Assembly (NCBI GenBank): GCA_905181625.1
Contig: CAJIYJ010000007.1
Span: forward strand, 1-64,000
Direction of reading: 5' to 3'
DNA length: 64,000 bases
From: an uncultured Flavobacteriaceae bacterium
GTDB lineage: Bacteria > Bacteroidota > Bacteroidia > Flavobacteriales > Flavobacteriaceae
Part shown: positions 32,593-42,283 of the stretch, one piece after another
Layout of the letters: every line of letters begins with the position of its first letter
How positions within the stretch are numbered: the first letter of the stretch is position 1
Made by a program: the position numbers and the translations under genes
The notes under the pieces: model-generated
The model's input: the letters and a program-made list of their open reading frames with translations, nothing else
What the model was told of the DNA's origin: nothing
Database searches by the model: none

Positions 32593-34296
32593 ATGACAAT
32601 TTTAGAGTGGTTTCTATTTTTTTTAGCGATACAATTAATCCACGCCCTAGGGACATGGAAACTTTATAAAAATGCTGGTTTTAATCCAATATATTCCTTT
32701 ATTCCAATTTATAACGGAATAATACTAATGAAAATCATTAATAGACCAACGTGGTGGATTATATTACTTTTTATTCCAATAATTAACCTTTTGATATTTC
32801 CTGTAATTTGGGTTGAAACATCTAGAAGTTTTGGTAAAAACTCTAACTTAGACACCTTACTCTCAATTATAACTTTTGGATTATTCATTTACTCTATAAA
32901 TTATTCTTCAGGATTAAATCATATTAAAGAAAGAGATATAAATCCTAAAACTGCCTTTGGAGAATGGGTAAGCTCAATAATATTTGCTATTGTATTAGCA
33001 ACTCTAGTACATACTTATTTTATCCAGCCTTACATTATTCCAACTGGATCATTAGAAAAAACACTTTTGATTGGTGATTTTTTGTTTGTAAGTAAATTCC
33101 ACTATGGAGCAAGAGCACCTCAATCGGCTATTTCTTTTCCTATGGTTCACGACACAATAGTTGGCACAGGCATTAGATCATATTTAAACAAACCTCAAAT
33201 TCCATATTTTAGACTTCCTGGGTTTCAAAAAATAATAAGAAATGAAATAGTAACTTTCAGTTGGCCTGCTGACACAGTTAGACAGTTTTTTGTAAAAGAA
33301 AAAGGGGTGAAAAAGCCAATTGATAAAAAGTCAAATTATGTTAAAAGATGTGTTGCTATTCCCTCAGATACTTTAGAAATTATTAATGGACTAATTCATA
33401 TTAATGGTAAAAAAAGTATGATGCCTTATAGGGCAAAACCTATTTATTCCTATAAGGCGTACAGTTCAAAAGGCGTTTCTTCAAATGATTTAATTAAAGC
33501 CGGATTAAAAGAGTTTGAAAGAAAATTTAAAATATCTGATATAACTCAAGCTAAATTTGATAAAATAAGACCTTATATTTTAGGAATCGCAGATAATAAT
33601 CCTGAAAATTTCGTTGTAATAACTAAATCCCAAGGTATTCCTTATAATATTAGGTCTGAAAATAGAATAGTAATGACAGAGTTGACTGATTACTCAAGAG
33701 ATCTATTGATAACAGAAAAAAAAGCAGAATTAATCCTTAATAGTAATGCTGTAGATAGTATTAAAAGAACTTTTAAAACTTTTAAATCTTACAACACTTC
33801 ATTTTTTCCAAATGACATTAATTACAATTGGAATGAAGATAACTTTGGACCAATAATTATTCCTAAAAAAGGTGAAAAAATTAAATTAAATTCAAGAAAT
33901 CTCCCACTTTACAAGAAACTAATAAGGGACTATGAAAAAAATAAATTAACTCTTGAAAAAGGCGTTATTAAAATAAATGACATACCTACAAATGAATACA
34001 CTTTTAATCAAAACTATTATTGGATGATGGGTGATAACAGGTATCGCTCTGAAGATAGTAGGTTTTGGGGGTTTGTTCCTGAAAATCATATAGTAGGCAA
34101 ACCAGTATTTATTTGGTTTAGTATTGATGGAATTAATGATGGATTTAAAAATTGGAAAATCAGATGGGAAAGAGTATTCTCAACTGTAAATTTAGACGGT
34201 GAACCAAAATCATATAGGTGGTATTTTTTAATTGGACTTTTATTTGCGATTGGCTACTCTGAATTAAGCAAAAGAAAAAAAAATAAAAGAAATTAA
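32593..34296 (+). CDS. lepB: Signal peptidase I, long Bacteroidota form
   Basis: 567 residues, about twice the usual size. N-terminal membrane domain with three or four helices (about 1-108), another membrane segment (about 126-142), then the catalytic Ser153 in PTGSLEKTLLIGDFLFVSK; most relatives have Ser-Met here, this one Ser-Leu. The catalytic Lys lies in NYVKRCVAIPSD (about 252-263), and WMMGDNRYRSEDSRFWGFVP gives the C-terminal box. A large insertion of about 200 residues separates the Lys and the last box, as in other flavobacteria. It removes signal peptides at the inner membrane. Confidence 0.95.
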   Translation: MTILEWFLFFLAIQLIHALGTWKLYKNAGFNPIYSFIPIYNGIILMKIINRPTWWIILLFIPIINLLIFPVIWVETSRSFGKNSNLDTLLSIITFGLFIYSINYSSGLNHIKERDINPKTAFGEWVSSIIFAIVLATLVHTYFIQPYIIPTGSLEKTLLIGDFLFVSKFHYGARAPQSAISFPMVHDTIVGTGIRSYLNKPQIPYFRLPGFQKIIRNEIVTFSWPADTVRQFFVKEKGVKKPIDKKSNYVKRCVAIPSDTLEIINGLIHINGKKSMMPYRAKPIYSYKAYSSKGVSSNDLIKAGLKEFERKFKISDITQAKFDKIRPYILGIADNNPENFVVITKSQGIPYNIRSENRIVMTELTDYSRDLLITEKKAELILNSNAVDSIKRTFKTFKSYNTSFFPNDINYNWNEDNFGPIIIPKKGEKIKLNSRNLPLYKKLIRDYEKNKLTLEKGVIKINDIPTNEYTFNQNYYWMMGDNRYRSEDSRFWGFVPENHIVGKPVFIWFSIDGINDGFKNWKIRWERVFSTVNLDGEPKSYRWYFLIGLLFAIGYSELSKRKKNKRN

Positions 34297-34299
34297 ATT

Positions 34300-34905
34300 T
34301 TGAAAGAAATTTTCAAAGTCATGACACCGGCCTACTTAGCCCCAATATCTCATTGGGTTCAAATTATAAAAGGAAGGGTAACTTGGGATTATTATCAGAA
34401 TTTCAATAAACAAACTTTAAGAAATAGGACATTCATTCACAGCACTAATGGTTTGTTAAAACTTACCATTCCTATAAAACATTCCAAGAAAAAATTTATC
34501 CTTAAAGAAGCTTTAATTGAAAATGATTTTAAATGGCAACGTGATCATTGGAAATCTATAGAAACCGCATATAGGTCCTCCCCTTTTTTCATGTACTATG
34601 AAGATTCTTTAAAAGAAATATATAATAAAAAGTATGAAAAACTAATAGATATAAATATTGACTTAATTAAACTAATCTTTGACTGGTTGGAAGTTGACGC
34701 TAAAATATATTTCACTCATAATTATATTAAACCCTGTTTAGAAAAAGAAGATCTAAGGTATTTAACAGAAAGCAAAACCTCAGACCAAACTGATGTCAGA
34801 AAATACACTCAAGTCTTTTCTAATAAAAATGGCTTCATAAATAATTTAAGCATAATTGACCTAATATTTAATGAAGGGCCTAATAGCATTAACTTATTAA
34901 AATAA
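34300..34905 (+). CDS. WbqC family protein
   Basis: 201 residues as read from TTG 34300; an ATG at 34321 gives 194 and starts closer to the family N-terminus (MTPAYLAPISHW). Typical WbqC features: YLAPISHWVQII, the block TLRNRTFIHSTNGLLKLTIPI, and WQRDHWKSIETAYRSSPFF. The family is thought to act in polysaccharide or glycolipid modification, with no firm reaction. It starts 3 bases after lepB and ends 3 bases before the 3' end of the oppositely oriented RNase P RNA. Confidence 0.88.
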   Translation: MKEIFKVMTPAYLAPISHWVQIIKGRVTWDYYQNFNKQTLRNRTFIHSTNGLLKLTIPIKHSKKKFILKEALIENDFKWQRDHWKSIETAYRSSPFFMYYEDSLKEIYNKKYEKLIDINIDLIKLIFDWLEVDAKIYFTHNYIKPCLEKEDLRYLTESKTSDQTDVRKYTQVFSNKNGFINNLSIIDLIFNEGPNSINLLK

Positions 34906-34908
34906 AAA

Positions 34909-35198
34909 GCAGGCCATAAGCCGGATTCTGTCGTGCCTTATCATTTATCTAGACAAAATATTACTATTCTGTTCAAACCGCCCACCCTCCAACATTGAAC
35001 GAGCCGTTCTCAAGCGCTGGTCTACGTGACGTTTCACCTTATAGAGTTTACCTGGTTTCACTACAGCCTAACTGTACATACTTTCTGTTGCACTTGTCCT
35101 CTACTTATTAAAGTAGTGACGGGTGTTACCCGCTATAATGCTATTTGGTGTCCGGACTTTCCTCTTTTATTAATATAAAAGCGATAAGGTGGCCTGCA
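34909..35198 (-). ncRNA. rnpB: RNase P RNA
   Basis: Minus strand, about 290 bases. The 5' end reads GCAGGCCACCTTATCGC and the 3' end GGCTTATGGCCTGC, pairing as helix P1. The conserved GAGGAAAGTCCGGACACC box is near the 5' end (complement of 35146-35163) and ACAGAATCCGGCTTAT is near the 3' end. The T run after the 3' end (plus strand AAAAA at 34904-34908) may aid termination. It is the catalytic RNA that matures tRNA 5' ends. Confidence 0.96.
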
Positions 35199-35290
35199 AT
35201 ACAAAAATAGTCTAAAAATTATGTTGATAAAAACTTTTATTTAAACAATTATATTTATGAAATAAATACCTCAATTTTTATATTTGTTAT

Positions 35291-36973
35291 ATGGATAATT
35301 TTGTTGTTTCAGCATTAAAATATAGACCAAATGATTTCGAAAGTGTTGTTGGTCAAAAATCCATCACTCAAACGCTTGAAAATGCAATTACTCAAAATCA
35401 ACTCCCCCAGGCTTTGCTATTCTGTGGACCAAGAGGAGTAGGAAAAACTACTTGCGCTAGAATTTTAGCAAAAAAAATAAATACTAACAACACGTCAGAT
35501 GATTTTTCATATAATATTTTTGAATTAGATGCCGCATCTAATAATGGAGTAGATGACATTCGGAATTTGATTGATCAAGTAAGAATTCCTCCACAAACAG
35601 GAAAATACAAAGTTTATATTATAGATGAGGTTCATATGCTTTCCGGTCAAGCATTTAATGCTTTTTTAAAAACACTAGAGGAACCTCCTTCTTATGCTAT
35701 ATTTATTTTAGCAACAACTGAAAAGCACAAGGTCATACCCACTATTTTATCTCGTTGTCAAATTTATGACTTTAAAAAAATAAGTCCTGATGATATTAAA
35801 AAATATTTAATATCAATAGCTGAAAAAGAAAAAATAAAATATGAAGATGAAGCACTGTATTTAATAGCAAAAAAAAGTGATGGTGCATTAAGAGATGCAC
35901 TTTCTATATTTGATAGATTAGTAAACTACACTGAAGGAAACATAACGAAACAATTAGCTTATGAAAATCTCAATGTATTAGATTATGATATTTATTTTGA
36001 AGCATTTGATTTAATATTAAAAAATGACATAACTAACACCCTGTTGTTATTTAATAATGTATTGGAAAAAGGGTTTAATGGGCAACATTTTATTGATGGA
36101 TTTTGTTCACATTTTAGAGACTTATTAGTTGCTAAAAATTCAAAAAGTCACGTTTTAATAGAACAAAATGACTCAATTAAAGTAAAATATCAAGAACAAT
36201 CTAAAAAACAAGATTTAAGTTTTATTTTACAAGCTATTGAAATAGCAGAAGATTGTAGTTACAGATATAAGAATAGTAAAAATGAGCGGCTCTTAGTTGA
36301 AATTTGTTTAATGAAACTTTGTTCAATTTCTTCAATTGAATTAAAAAAAAAAATAAAAATTCTACCTAATAATGAGATTCCTAAATCAAGAGTTTCCACC
36401 CTCATTAAAGAAGAAATTATAAATGAAGAAATAATTGAAATAAAGGAAGAAAATAATCCATCAAATTATAAAGAAAAAATTAAATACAGAGATAAATCAA
36501 ACAACACTCCAGTTTCTGGGCTCTCAATATCTAGTTTGAAAATTAAAAAAGAATTAGAAAACTCGATAAACGAAAAAAATAAGTTGATTGATGATTCTAA
36601 AGGCTTGACCAATGATTTTGATAACGATCAATTACTTGTTTCATGGGAGGACTTTTATAAAGAGTTAATAAAAAATGGAAGAAAAAATTTAGCTAGTATC
36701 TTATTAATTGATAACCCCAAAATAATAAATAGAAATGAAATTCATTTCACATTAACTAATGAGACTAATAAAATAGAGTTAGAAAAAAATAAAAATGAAC
36801 TTATTAAGTTTCTTAAGAAAAGTTTGAGAAATAGTCAGATTAAACTAATTATTAATGTTGACAAAATAAAAGAAAAAAAGTTCGTCTACACCCCTTTTGA
36901 AAAGTACGAAAAATTAAAATCAATAAATCCAAGTATTGAGAAAATAAGGAAAGATTTTAAATTAAATCTATGA
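35291..36973 (+). CDS. dnaX: DNA polymerase III gamma/tau subunit
   Basis: 560 residues. AAA+ clamp-loader domain: Walker A GPRGVGKTT (46-54), Walker B YIIDEVHML (109-117), SRCQIYDF (about 154-161, sensor/Arg finger) and GALRDALSIFD. The cysteine zinc module normally found between Walker A and B is absent; the segment is short (KKINTNNTSDDFSYNIFELD), as in other flavobacteria. The C-terminal half is Lys/Glu-rich and variable. The last 6 bases overlap the end of the convergent ppx gene. Confidence 0.95.
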   Translation: MDNFVVSALKYRPNDFESVVGQKSITQTLENAITQNQLPQALLFCGPRGVGKTTCARILAKKINTNNTSDDFSYNIFELDAASNNGVDDIRNLIDQVRIPPQTGKYKVYIIDEVHMLSGQAFNAFLKTLEEPPSYAIFILATTEKHKVIPTILSRCQIYDFKKISPDDIKKYLISIAEKEKIKYEDEALYLIAKKSDGALRDALSIFDRLVNYTEGNITKQLAYENLNVLDYDIYFEAFDLILKNDITNTLLLFNNVLEKGFNGQHFIDGFCSHFRDLLVAKNSKSHVLIEQNDSIKVKYQEQSKKQDLSFILQAIEIAEDCSYRYKNSKNERLLVEICLMKLCSISSIELKKKIKILPNNEIPKSRVSTLIKEEIINEEIIEIKEENNPSNYKEKIKYRDKSNNTPVSGLSISSLKIKKELENSINEKNKLIDDSKGLTNDFDNDQLLVSWEDFYKELIKNGRKNLASILLIDNPKIINRNEIHFTLTNETNKIELEKNKNELIKFLKKSLRNSQIKLIINVDKIKEKKFVYTPFEKYEKLKSINPSIEKIRKDFKLNL

Positions 36974-37864
36974 TTTTTTTAGCAATTCATAAACCATACC
37001 ATCAGCCAAACCAATTTTTGGGACTCTAATTTTATCTGAGTTTATGTTTTTAAGTAAGAATTGATAAATTTTTCCAGCAGGCACAATTACATCAACTCTA
37101 TCGGGGTTTAACTTTAACAATAACATCTTATCTGAGTAAGACATTTTTTCTAAAGAAGAAAGTGTAGAATCAATTTTTCTAAGAGATAGCGGGGTGCCGA
37201 TTTTGTTTCCTGACAATTTAAATATTTTATTGATGTTACCTCCAAGGCCAATTACTTCAATATCATTATAACTATTTAAATTTTCAACTATCCAATTTCT
37301 AAATAAATCCCATGTTTTTTTTAAAACTAATCCATTAATAAGTCTGACACCTCCTAATTCAAACGACTTAGACTTAATAACTTTTCTGTTTTTAAATAAA
37401 GTTAACTCAGTACTCCCACCACCTACATCAATGAAACAATACGTCTTTTTATTTGCTTTATCTTTAAAAATTGGATTATTAGTTATTAATTCAGCTTCTT
37501 TTTCTCCATCAATAATTTCTATCTTTAATCCTGCTTTAGTTAAAATCAAATCAATGATGTTACTACCATTTGATGAACTTCTCAAAGCTGAAGTCCCGTA
37601 AGCTAAATACTTTTTAACTTTATGAACTTTCATCAAAAGTTTAAATGAAACCATTGCATCAATCAGTCTTTCAATATTTTTATTAGAAATTTTACCAGTT
37701 GTAAAAGCATCCTGCCCTAACCTAACTGGCACTCTAACTAATGCATTTTTAGTAGAAATAGTTTGTGATTTATTTATTGTTATGATATTAGATATCAATA
37801 ATCTAACAGCATTTGATCCAATATCAATAGTGGCATACTTTTTAATTTCTTTAAAACTGTCCAA
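36968..37864 (-). CDS. ppx: Ppx/GppA-type exopolyphosphatase
   Basis: 298 residues, the short single-domain form. ATPase-fold motifs: ATIDIGSNAVRLLI (about 11-24), YGTSALRSSSNG (about 90-101) and CFIDVGGGSTELTLF (about 143-157). It hydrolyses polyphosphate ends or pppGpp. It lies 1 base after ppk1 in the same run, so polyphosphate making and breaking are coupled. It overlaps the convergent dnaX stop by 6 bases. Confidence 0.93.
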   Translation of the reverse strand: MDSFKEIKKYATIDIGSNAVRLLISNIITINKSQTISTKNALVRVPVRLGQDAFTTGKISNKNIERLIDAMVSFKLLMKVHKVKKYLAYGTSALRSSSNGSNIIDLILTKAGLKIEIIDGEKEAELITNNPIFKDKANKKTYCFIDVGGGSTELTLFKNRKVIKSKSFELGGVRLINGLVLKKTWDLFRNWIVENLNSYNDIEVIGLGGNINKIFKLSGNKIGTPLSLRKIDSTLSSLEKMSYSDKMLLLKLNPDRVDVIVPAGKIYQFLLKNINSDKIRVPKIGLADGMVYELLKKS

Positions 37865-37865
37865 A

Positions 37866-39911
37866 TTAATTTAAATAATATTTATAAAGTTCTTCCTGAG
37901 ACCTTGAATTTGGTTTATCATTTCTATTATATCTATTGATTTTCTCTAAATTAACATACCTTGATTTAATATTGTCATTCCAATAGATATTAAAAATATC
38001 AAAAAGTTCTTTTTTAAGTTCAGGCTGGTAAATAGGACAAGTTACCTCTACTCTATTATCTAAATTTCTAGTCATCCAATCTGCAGATGAAATAAATACT
38101 TCATTATCTTGATTATTACAGAAAATCATAAATCTAGTATGCTCTAAAAATTTATCTATGATACTAATAACTTCAATATTTTCACTCATTCCTACTTGCC
38201 TAGGTATTAAGCAACAAATCCCTCTAACTATCATTTGAATTCTAACTCCACTCCTGCTAGCTTCGTAAAGAGCCTTAATCATACTATAACTTGTGATATT
38301 ATTTAATTTAATTTTAATCCAAGCTGGCTTACCCAATTTAGCATTTTGTACTTCTTTTTTAATTAATTTTTTAAATCTACTTTCTGTATTTATTGGTGAT
38401 ATGATAAGGTTTTTAAAATTGTATTTTTTATAATTAGCATCAAAAAAAATAAAGACATTTGAAATTTCATTTAGAATTTTTTCATTAGAAGTAAATAAAG
38501 TTAAATCTGTATAAATCTTCGCACTAGATTCATTAAAGTTTCCGGTACTTATAAAACCATACTTTTTAATAATTTTATTTTCTACCCTTTCGATAAGGCA
38601 AATCTTACTATGAACTTTTAAATTAGGAGATCCGAAAATTAATTTAATCCCATGAAATTGCATTTCCTTAGCATACTTAATATTAGCTGATTCATCAAAT
38701 CTAGCTTGGAGTTCAATTTGAACCAAAACCTTTTTACCATTTTTGGCAGCGTTTATTAATGCGCTAGCCACTTTAGACAACTTAGATAACCTATAAATAG
38801 TAATAGATATTTTTTTAACCTTAGGGTCTATAGATGCTTCCATTAAAAAATTTATAATAAAAGAAAATTTATGAAAAGGTGTATGAAGCATATAATCTCT
38901 TTCATTTAACTTATTAAAAGTACTTTCACCTAACTTAAACCCTTTAATGTTTAATGGTTTAATAGGTTTGTATAATAAGTTACTTTTTCCTAGGCTTGGA
39001 AATTTCATGTAATCACGTCTATTATGATATTTTCCACCTGGAATTATGCTATCAGTATCATCATCGATTTGCATTTTATTTAATAAAAACTTTAAAGAAT
39101 CTATTCTAATATCACTATCATAGACAAACCTAACAGGATCTCCAGAAGATCTTTCTTTCACACTTTGTGCAATTTTATCCAAAAAACTTTTCGAAATATC
39201 ATCATCAAAGTCTAACTCGGCGTCTCTACTTATTTTTATCATGTTAGCTTGGATGGAAACAGGCTTAAAAATTTTAAAAATATCATTTAAATGGTAACGA
39301 ATTAAATCATCAACCATCATTATATATCTATTTGAATCTTTGGAAGGCAACTCCACAAATCTGTCTAAATCTTTTGGAATATGAATAATGCCATTTTGGA
39401 CTGTTTTGTCAACTAACTCCATGTTGACCATTAGAATGGATAAATTTTCTTTAAAATCTGGGATTTTTCTAAACTTATTTAAAACAATTACTCCAAGAGA
39501 TGGACTAACTTTTTCGAAAAAATATTCTTGAGCAAATTTTACCTGATACTCATAAAGATTATTTTCGTTAATAAAAAATATATTTTCATTTTCTAAGAGT
39601 CTTATTATTTGATCTAAAATTTTAAAACTTTTTTGTTGAAGATCAATAGCTTTAATTGTTATTTCGTTTAGCAATTCATTAGCCGTCCTATCTTTATATA
39701 TTCTTTTACTATTATTATTACTAACGGCTACTCTTTTAACAGTTGCATATCTAACTTTATAAAACTCATCTAAATTATTAGAAAAAATTCCTAAAAATCT
39801 TATTCGTTCAATTAATGGAACTGTTGAATCATCAGCTTCTTGTAATACTCTTTGGTTAAATTCAAGCCAACTTATTTCGCGATTTATAAACTTATTCTGA
39901 ATGCTATTCAT
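37866..39911 (-). CDS. ppk1: Polyphosphate kinase 1
   Basis: 681 residues. N-terminal NREISWLEFNQRVLQEA (about 10-26); phospholipase-D-like catalytic core with LKVHSKICLIER (the His-Lys pair) and GFISTGNFNESSAKIYTDLTLF; and a second His region with LEHTRFMIF near the C-terminus. It builds polyphosphate from ATP. The stop is next to ppx and the start overlaps the sixA-like gene by 4 bases, so the genes ppk1-ppx-sixA form one unit. Confidence 0.96.
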   Translation of the reverse strand: MNSIQNKFINREISWLEFNQRVLQEADDSTVPLIERIRFLGIFSNNLDEFYKVRYATVKRVAVSNNNSKRIYKDRTANELLNEITIKAIDLQQKSFKILDQIIRLLENENIFFINENNLYEYQVKFAQEYFFEKVSPSLGVIVLNKFRKIPDFKENLSILMVNMELVDKTVQNGIIHIPKDLDRFVELPSKDSNRYIMMVDDLIRYHLNDIFKIFKPVSIQANMIKISRDAELDFDDDISKSFLDKIAQSVKERSSGDPVRFVYDSDIRIDSLKFLLNKMQIDDDTDSIIPGGKYHNRRDYMKFPSLGKSNLLYKPIKPLNIKGFKLGESTFNKLNERDYMLHTPFHKFSFIINFLMEASIDPKVKKISITIYRLSKLSKVASALINAAKNGKKVLVQIELQARFDESANIKYAKEMQFHGIKLIFGSPNLKVHSKICLIERVENKIIKKYGFISTGNFNESSAKIYTDLTLFTSNEKILNEISNVFIFFDANYKKYNFKNLIISPINTESRFKKLIKKEVQNAKLGKPAWIKIKLNNITSYSMIKALYEASRSGVRIQMIVRGICCLIPRQVGMSENIEVISIIDKFLEHTRFMIFCNNQDNEVFISSADWMTRNLDNRVEVTCPIYQPELKKELFDIFNIYWNDNIKSRYVNLEKINRYNRNDKPNSRSQEELYKYYLN

Positions 39912-40393
39912 TTGAATGATTTAGGAAAATAATAGTTACATTTTCCTTTGATTATTTCTGACCATAAATATACATCAAATTGAAAAATTAAAATTCCTGT
40001 GGTTGGCACATGTATATTCGATATTCCACCATAATCTGAAATTAATCTATTACAAGAGTTGTTATGAGTAAAAATCATAACATTATCAAATTGATTGTTT
40101 ATCTGTTTTACAAAAACATCAACCATATTTCCTGAAAAATCATATAAATCAATAGATTTTATAATACTTAAATTAGAAGAATAAGGTAGATTGTTATGAA
40201 ATACTTGAGCTGTCTGCATAGTTCTTTTAGAGTGACTTGAAAAAATAGCATCAACTTTAATATCTAAATTATTAAAAATACCGGACATAATTTGAGAATC
40301 TGTATAACCTCGATTAGATATTGGTCTTTTTAAATCCTCCACGTTATGTTCCCAAGAGGATTTAGCATGTCTTATAATAATCAATTTTTTCAA
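39908..40393 (-). CDS. SixA-like histidine phosphatase
   Basis: 161 residues. The RHG-like motif IIRHAKSSWEH (about 5-15) and the second catalytic His in IFTHNNSCNRLI show a histidine phosphatase. The short length and RHAKSSW motif match the SixA/phosphohistidine phosphatase group. It overlaps ppk1 and pdxH by 4 bases each. The target is not known. Confidence 0.9.
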   Translation of the reverse strand: MKKLIIIRHAKSSWEHNVEDLKRPISNRGYTDSQIMSGIFNNLDIKVDAIFSSHSKRTMQTAQVFHNNLPYSSNLSIIKSIDLYDFSGNMVDVFVKQINNQFDNVMIFTHNNSCNRLISDYGGISNIHVPTTGILIFQFDVYLWSEIIKGKCNYYFPKSFK

Positions 40394-41031
40394 GGTGACA
40401 ATCTATAGAGTTTCCAATTCTTATCGTTCTCTTTTTTATAAACAATTCTATCGTGCAAACGGTTGTCTTTGCCTTGCCAAAATTCAATTAAAACTGGTTT
40501 AACAATAAATCCACCCCAACTTTCTGGTTTAATTAAAGCTTTATTAGATTTTTTTAAATTTTCTGCTTTTTTATACAAAAATTCCCTTGATGGAATAACT
40601 TGACTTTGATTAGAAACTATAGCACCTAACTTACTTCCTTCTGGTCTTGAATTAAAATAAGTATTAGATTCAGATTCACTTACCTTAAAAGCTAGTCCTT
40701 TAATTATAACTTGCTGTTCAGTACTAGACCAATAAAATGACAAACAAACATTTGGATTTTGTAAAATATCTTGACCTTTTTTACTTTTATAGTTTGTGTA
40801 AAACACAAAACCTAACTCAGAATATTTTTTTAAGAGAACTACTCTAGTTGATGGAAAACCATTAATGTCAACGGTAGAAACTGACATAGCATTTGGTTCT
40901 CTCTCTGACTTGTTATTTTCAATTATATTAAAAAAATCTGAAAACAATGTAATTGGATTTTTAGGAAGATCGCTTTCATTTAATTCTCCTTTAATATAGC
41001 TTTTTCTGTAATTACTTAAATCTTTTGACAT
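40390..41031 (-). CDS. pdxH: Pyridoxamine 5'-phosphate oxidase
   Basis: 213 residues, normal length. FMN-binding segments PSTRVVLLKKYSELGFVFYTNYKSKKG (about 59-85), FYWSSTEQQVIIKG, and the C-terminal IEFWQGKDNRLHDRIVYKK (about 183-201), the family signature. It oxidises pyridoxine/pyridoxamine phosphate to PLP. It overlaps sixA by 4 bases. Several PLP enzymes lie nearby (the sulfonolipid pair, threonine aldolase), which may be incidental. Confidence 0.96.
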   Translation of the reverse strand: MSKDLSNYRKSYIKGELNESDLPKNPITLFSDFFNIIENNKSEREPNAMSVSTVDINGFPSTRVVLLKKYSELGFVFYTNYKSKKGQDILQNPNVCLSFYWSSTEQQVIIKGLAFKVSESESNTYFNSRPEGSKLGAIVSNQSQVIPSREFLYKKAENLKKSNKALIKPESWGGFIVKPVLIEFWQGKDNRLHDRIVYKKENDKNWKLYRLSP

Positions 41032-41053
41032 ATTATTTAAAGATAAAAAAAAA

Positions 41054-41959
41054 TTAAAAATTAAAAATTTTACCGTCTTTACTTAGCTCAACATTGTTAA
41101 AAACCAATTTAGCTTCAGATTTAAACTCCTCTATATTATTATATCTACATGAAAAATGACCTAATATTAACATTTCAACATTAGCTTGCTTTGCAATTTG
41201 CGCTGCTTCTTTCGCAGTTGAATGCTTAGTCTTCTTTGCTAATTCATAATGTGAATCAAGAAAAGTAGATTCATGGTATAAAACAGTTGAATTTCTAATA
41301 ATTGGGATTATTTCAGGAAAAAAGCAAGTATCACTACAGTATGCATATCTCTTGTGGGGTTTTTTAGGCTCAGTTAACAAAGAATTTTTTATTAAATCTC
41401 CATTTAAAGAAACACCATCATTACCTAGTTTAATTCCTCTATATTGAGTTTTATCAATTTCATATTGTATTACATTTTCAGCTATTAGTTTTTGCTCATT
41501 TATGATTTCTGTGAATAAAAACCCATTAGTATATATTCTATGATTTAAAGGAATAGTTTCTATTTTGAATTTTTCATTTTCTATAAGTAAAATAGATTCT
41601 TTTGAACTTAATTCATGAAAGCATAAATCATAATTTGTCCAAGAATCACCCAATTTAAGTAATAGTGTGATGGCTTTTTTAATTCCCAATGGACCATAAA
41701 TATGTAATGGCTTAGTTCTTCCAATTAACCTTAAAGTTGAGATTAAACCAGGTAATCCAAAAAAATGATCCCCATGTAAATGTGAAATAAAAATATTTTC
41801 AATTGAATTTAATTTAATACCAAATTTTCTTAATTGAATCTGCGCACCCTCACCACAATCAATTAAAAAGGATTTACCATTAATTTCTAATAATTGTGAT
41901 GACGTAAAAGAATTCTTTTTCGGAAAAGCGGAAAAACAACCAAGTATAGTTAATTTCAT
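41054..41959 (-). CDS. rnz: Ribonuclease Z
   Basis: 301 residues. Metallo-beta-lactamase fold: SHLHGDHFFGLPGL (about 59-72, zinc ligands HxHxDH), YCSDT (about 217-221) and the C-terminal LGHFSCRY (about 271-278). It trims tRNA 3' trailers. This fits tRNA-Pro here, which lacks an encoded CCA. It overlaps the STAS-like gene by 4 bases. Confidence 0.95.
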   Translation of the reverse strand: MKLTILGCFSAFPKKNSFTSSQLLEINGKSFLIDCGEGAQIQLRKFGIKLNSIENIFISHLHGDHFFGLPGLISTLRLIGRTKPLHIYGPLGIKKAITLLLKLGDSWTNYDLCFHELSSKESILLIENEKFKIETIPLNHRIYTNGFLFTEIINEQKLIAENVIQYEIDKTQYRGIKLGNDGVSLNGDLIKNSLLTEPKKPHKRYAYCSDTCFFPEIIPIIRNSTVLYHESTFLDSHYELAKKTKHSTAKEAAQIAKQANVEMLILGHFSCRYNNIEEFKSEAKLVFNNVELSKDGKIFNF

Positions 41960-42282
41960 GTCATATTTAAGTCACGCTCGATATCTTCTAATTGAATTAA
42001 GTCTAAAGCTTCTTCAATAGTAGGTACTAGTGATAATTCTAAACCATGAAGATCTCCATTAATTTGACAACTAATAACTACAAAAGATTTATTAAGAGTT
42101 TTATGTTTTATTGATAAAGTATTTAAAAAATCTAAATATTGAATGATTGCTATTGATTTTAAATTAATTATAAAATGTAAATTAAAATATTTCTCAGATT
42201 TAAAATGAATGCTTAAATCACTAATTTTATCATTGTTTTCTATTTCAAATAAAACACAATTATCAACAAATTTAGTTGTCAT
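41956..42282 (-). CDS. STAS-like small protein encoded with ribonuclease Z
   Basis: 108 residues. It is a predicted alpha/beta protein: IHFKSEKYFNLHFIINLKSIA, then a helix and KSFVVISCQING, and a conserved end VPTIEEALDLIQLEDIERDL. This matches the small flavobacterial protein found before rnz, often mislabelled ribonuclease Z. The fold resembles STAS/anti-sigma antagonist domains. Function unknown. It overlaps rnz by 4 bases and starts 1 base after pyrB ends. Confidence 0.75.
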   Translation of the reverse strand: MTTKFVDNCVLFEIENNDKISDLSIHFKSEKYFNLHFIINLKSIAIIQYLDFLNTLSIKHKTLNKSFVVISCQINGDLHGLELSLVPTIEEALDLIQLEDIERDLNMT

Positions 42283-42283
42283 A

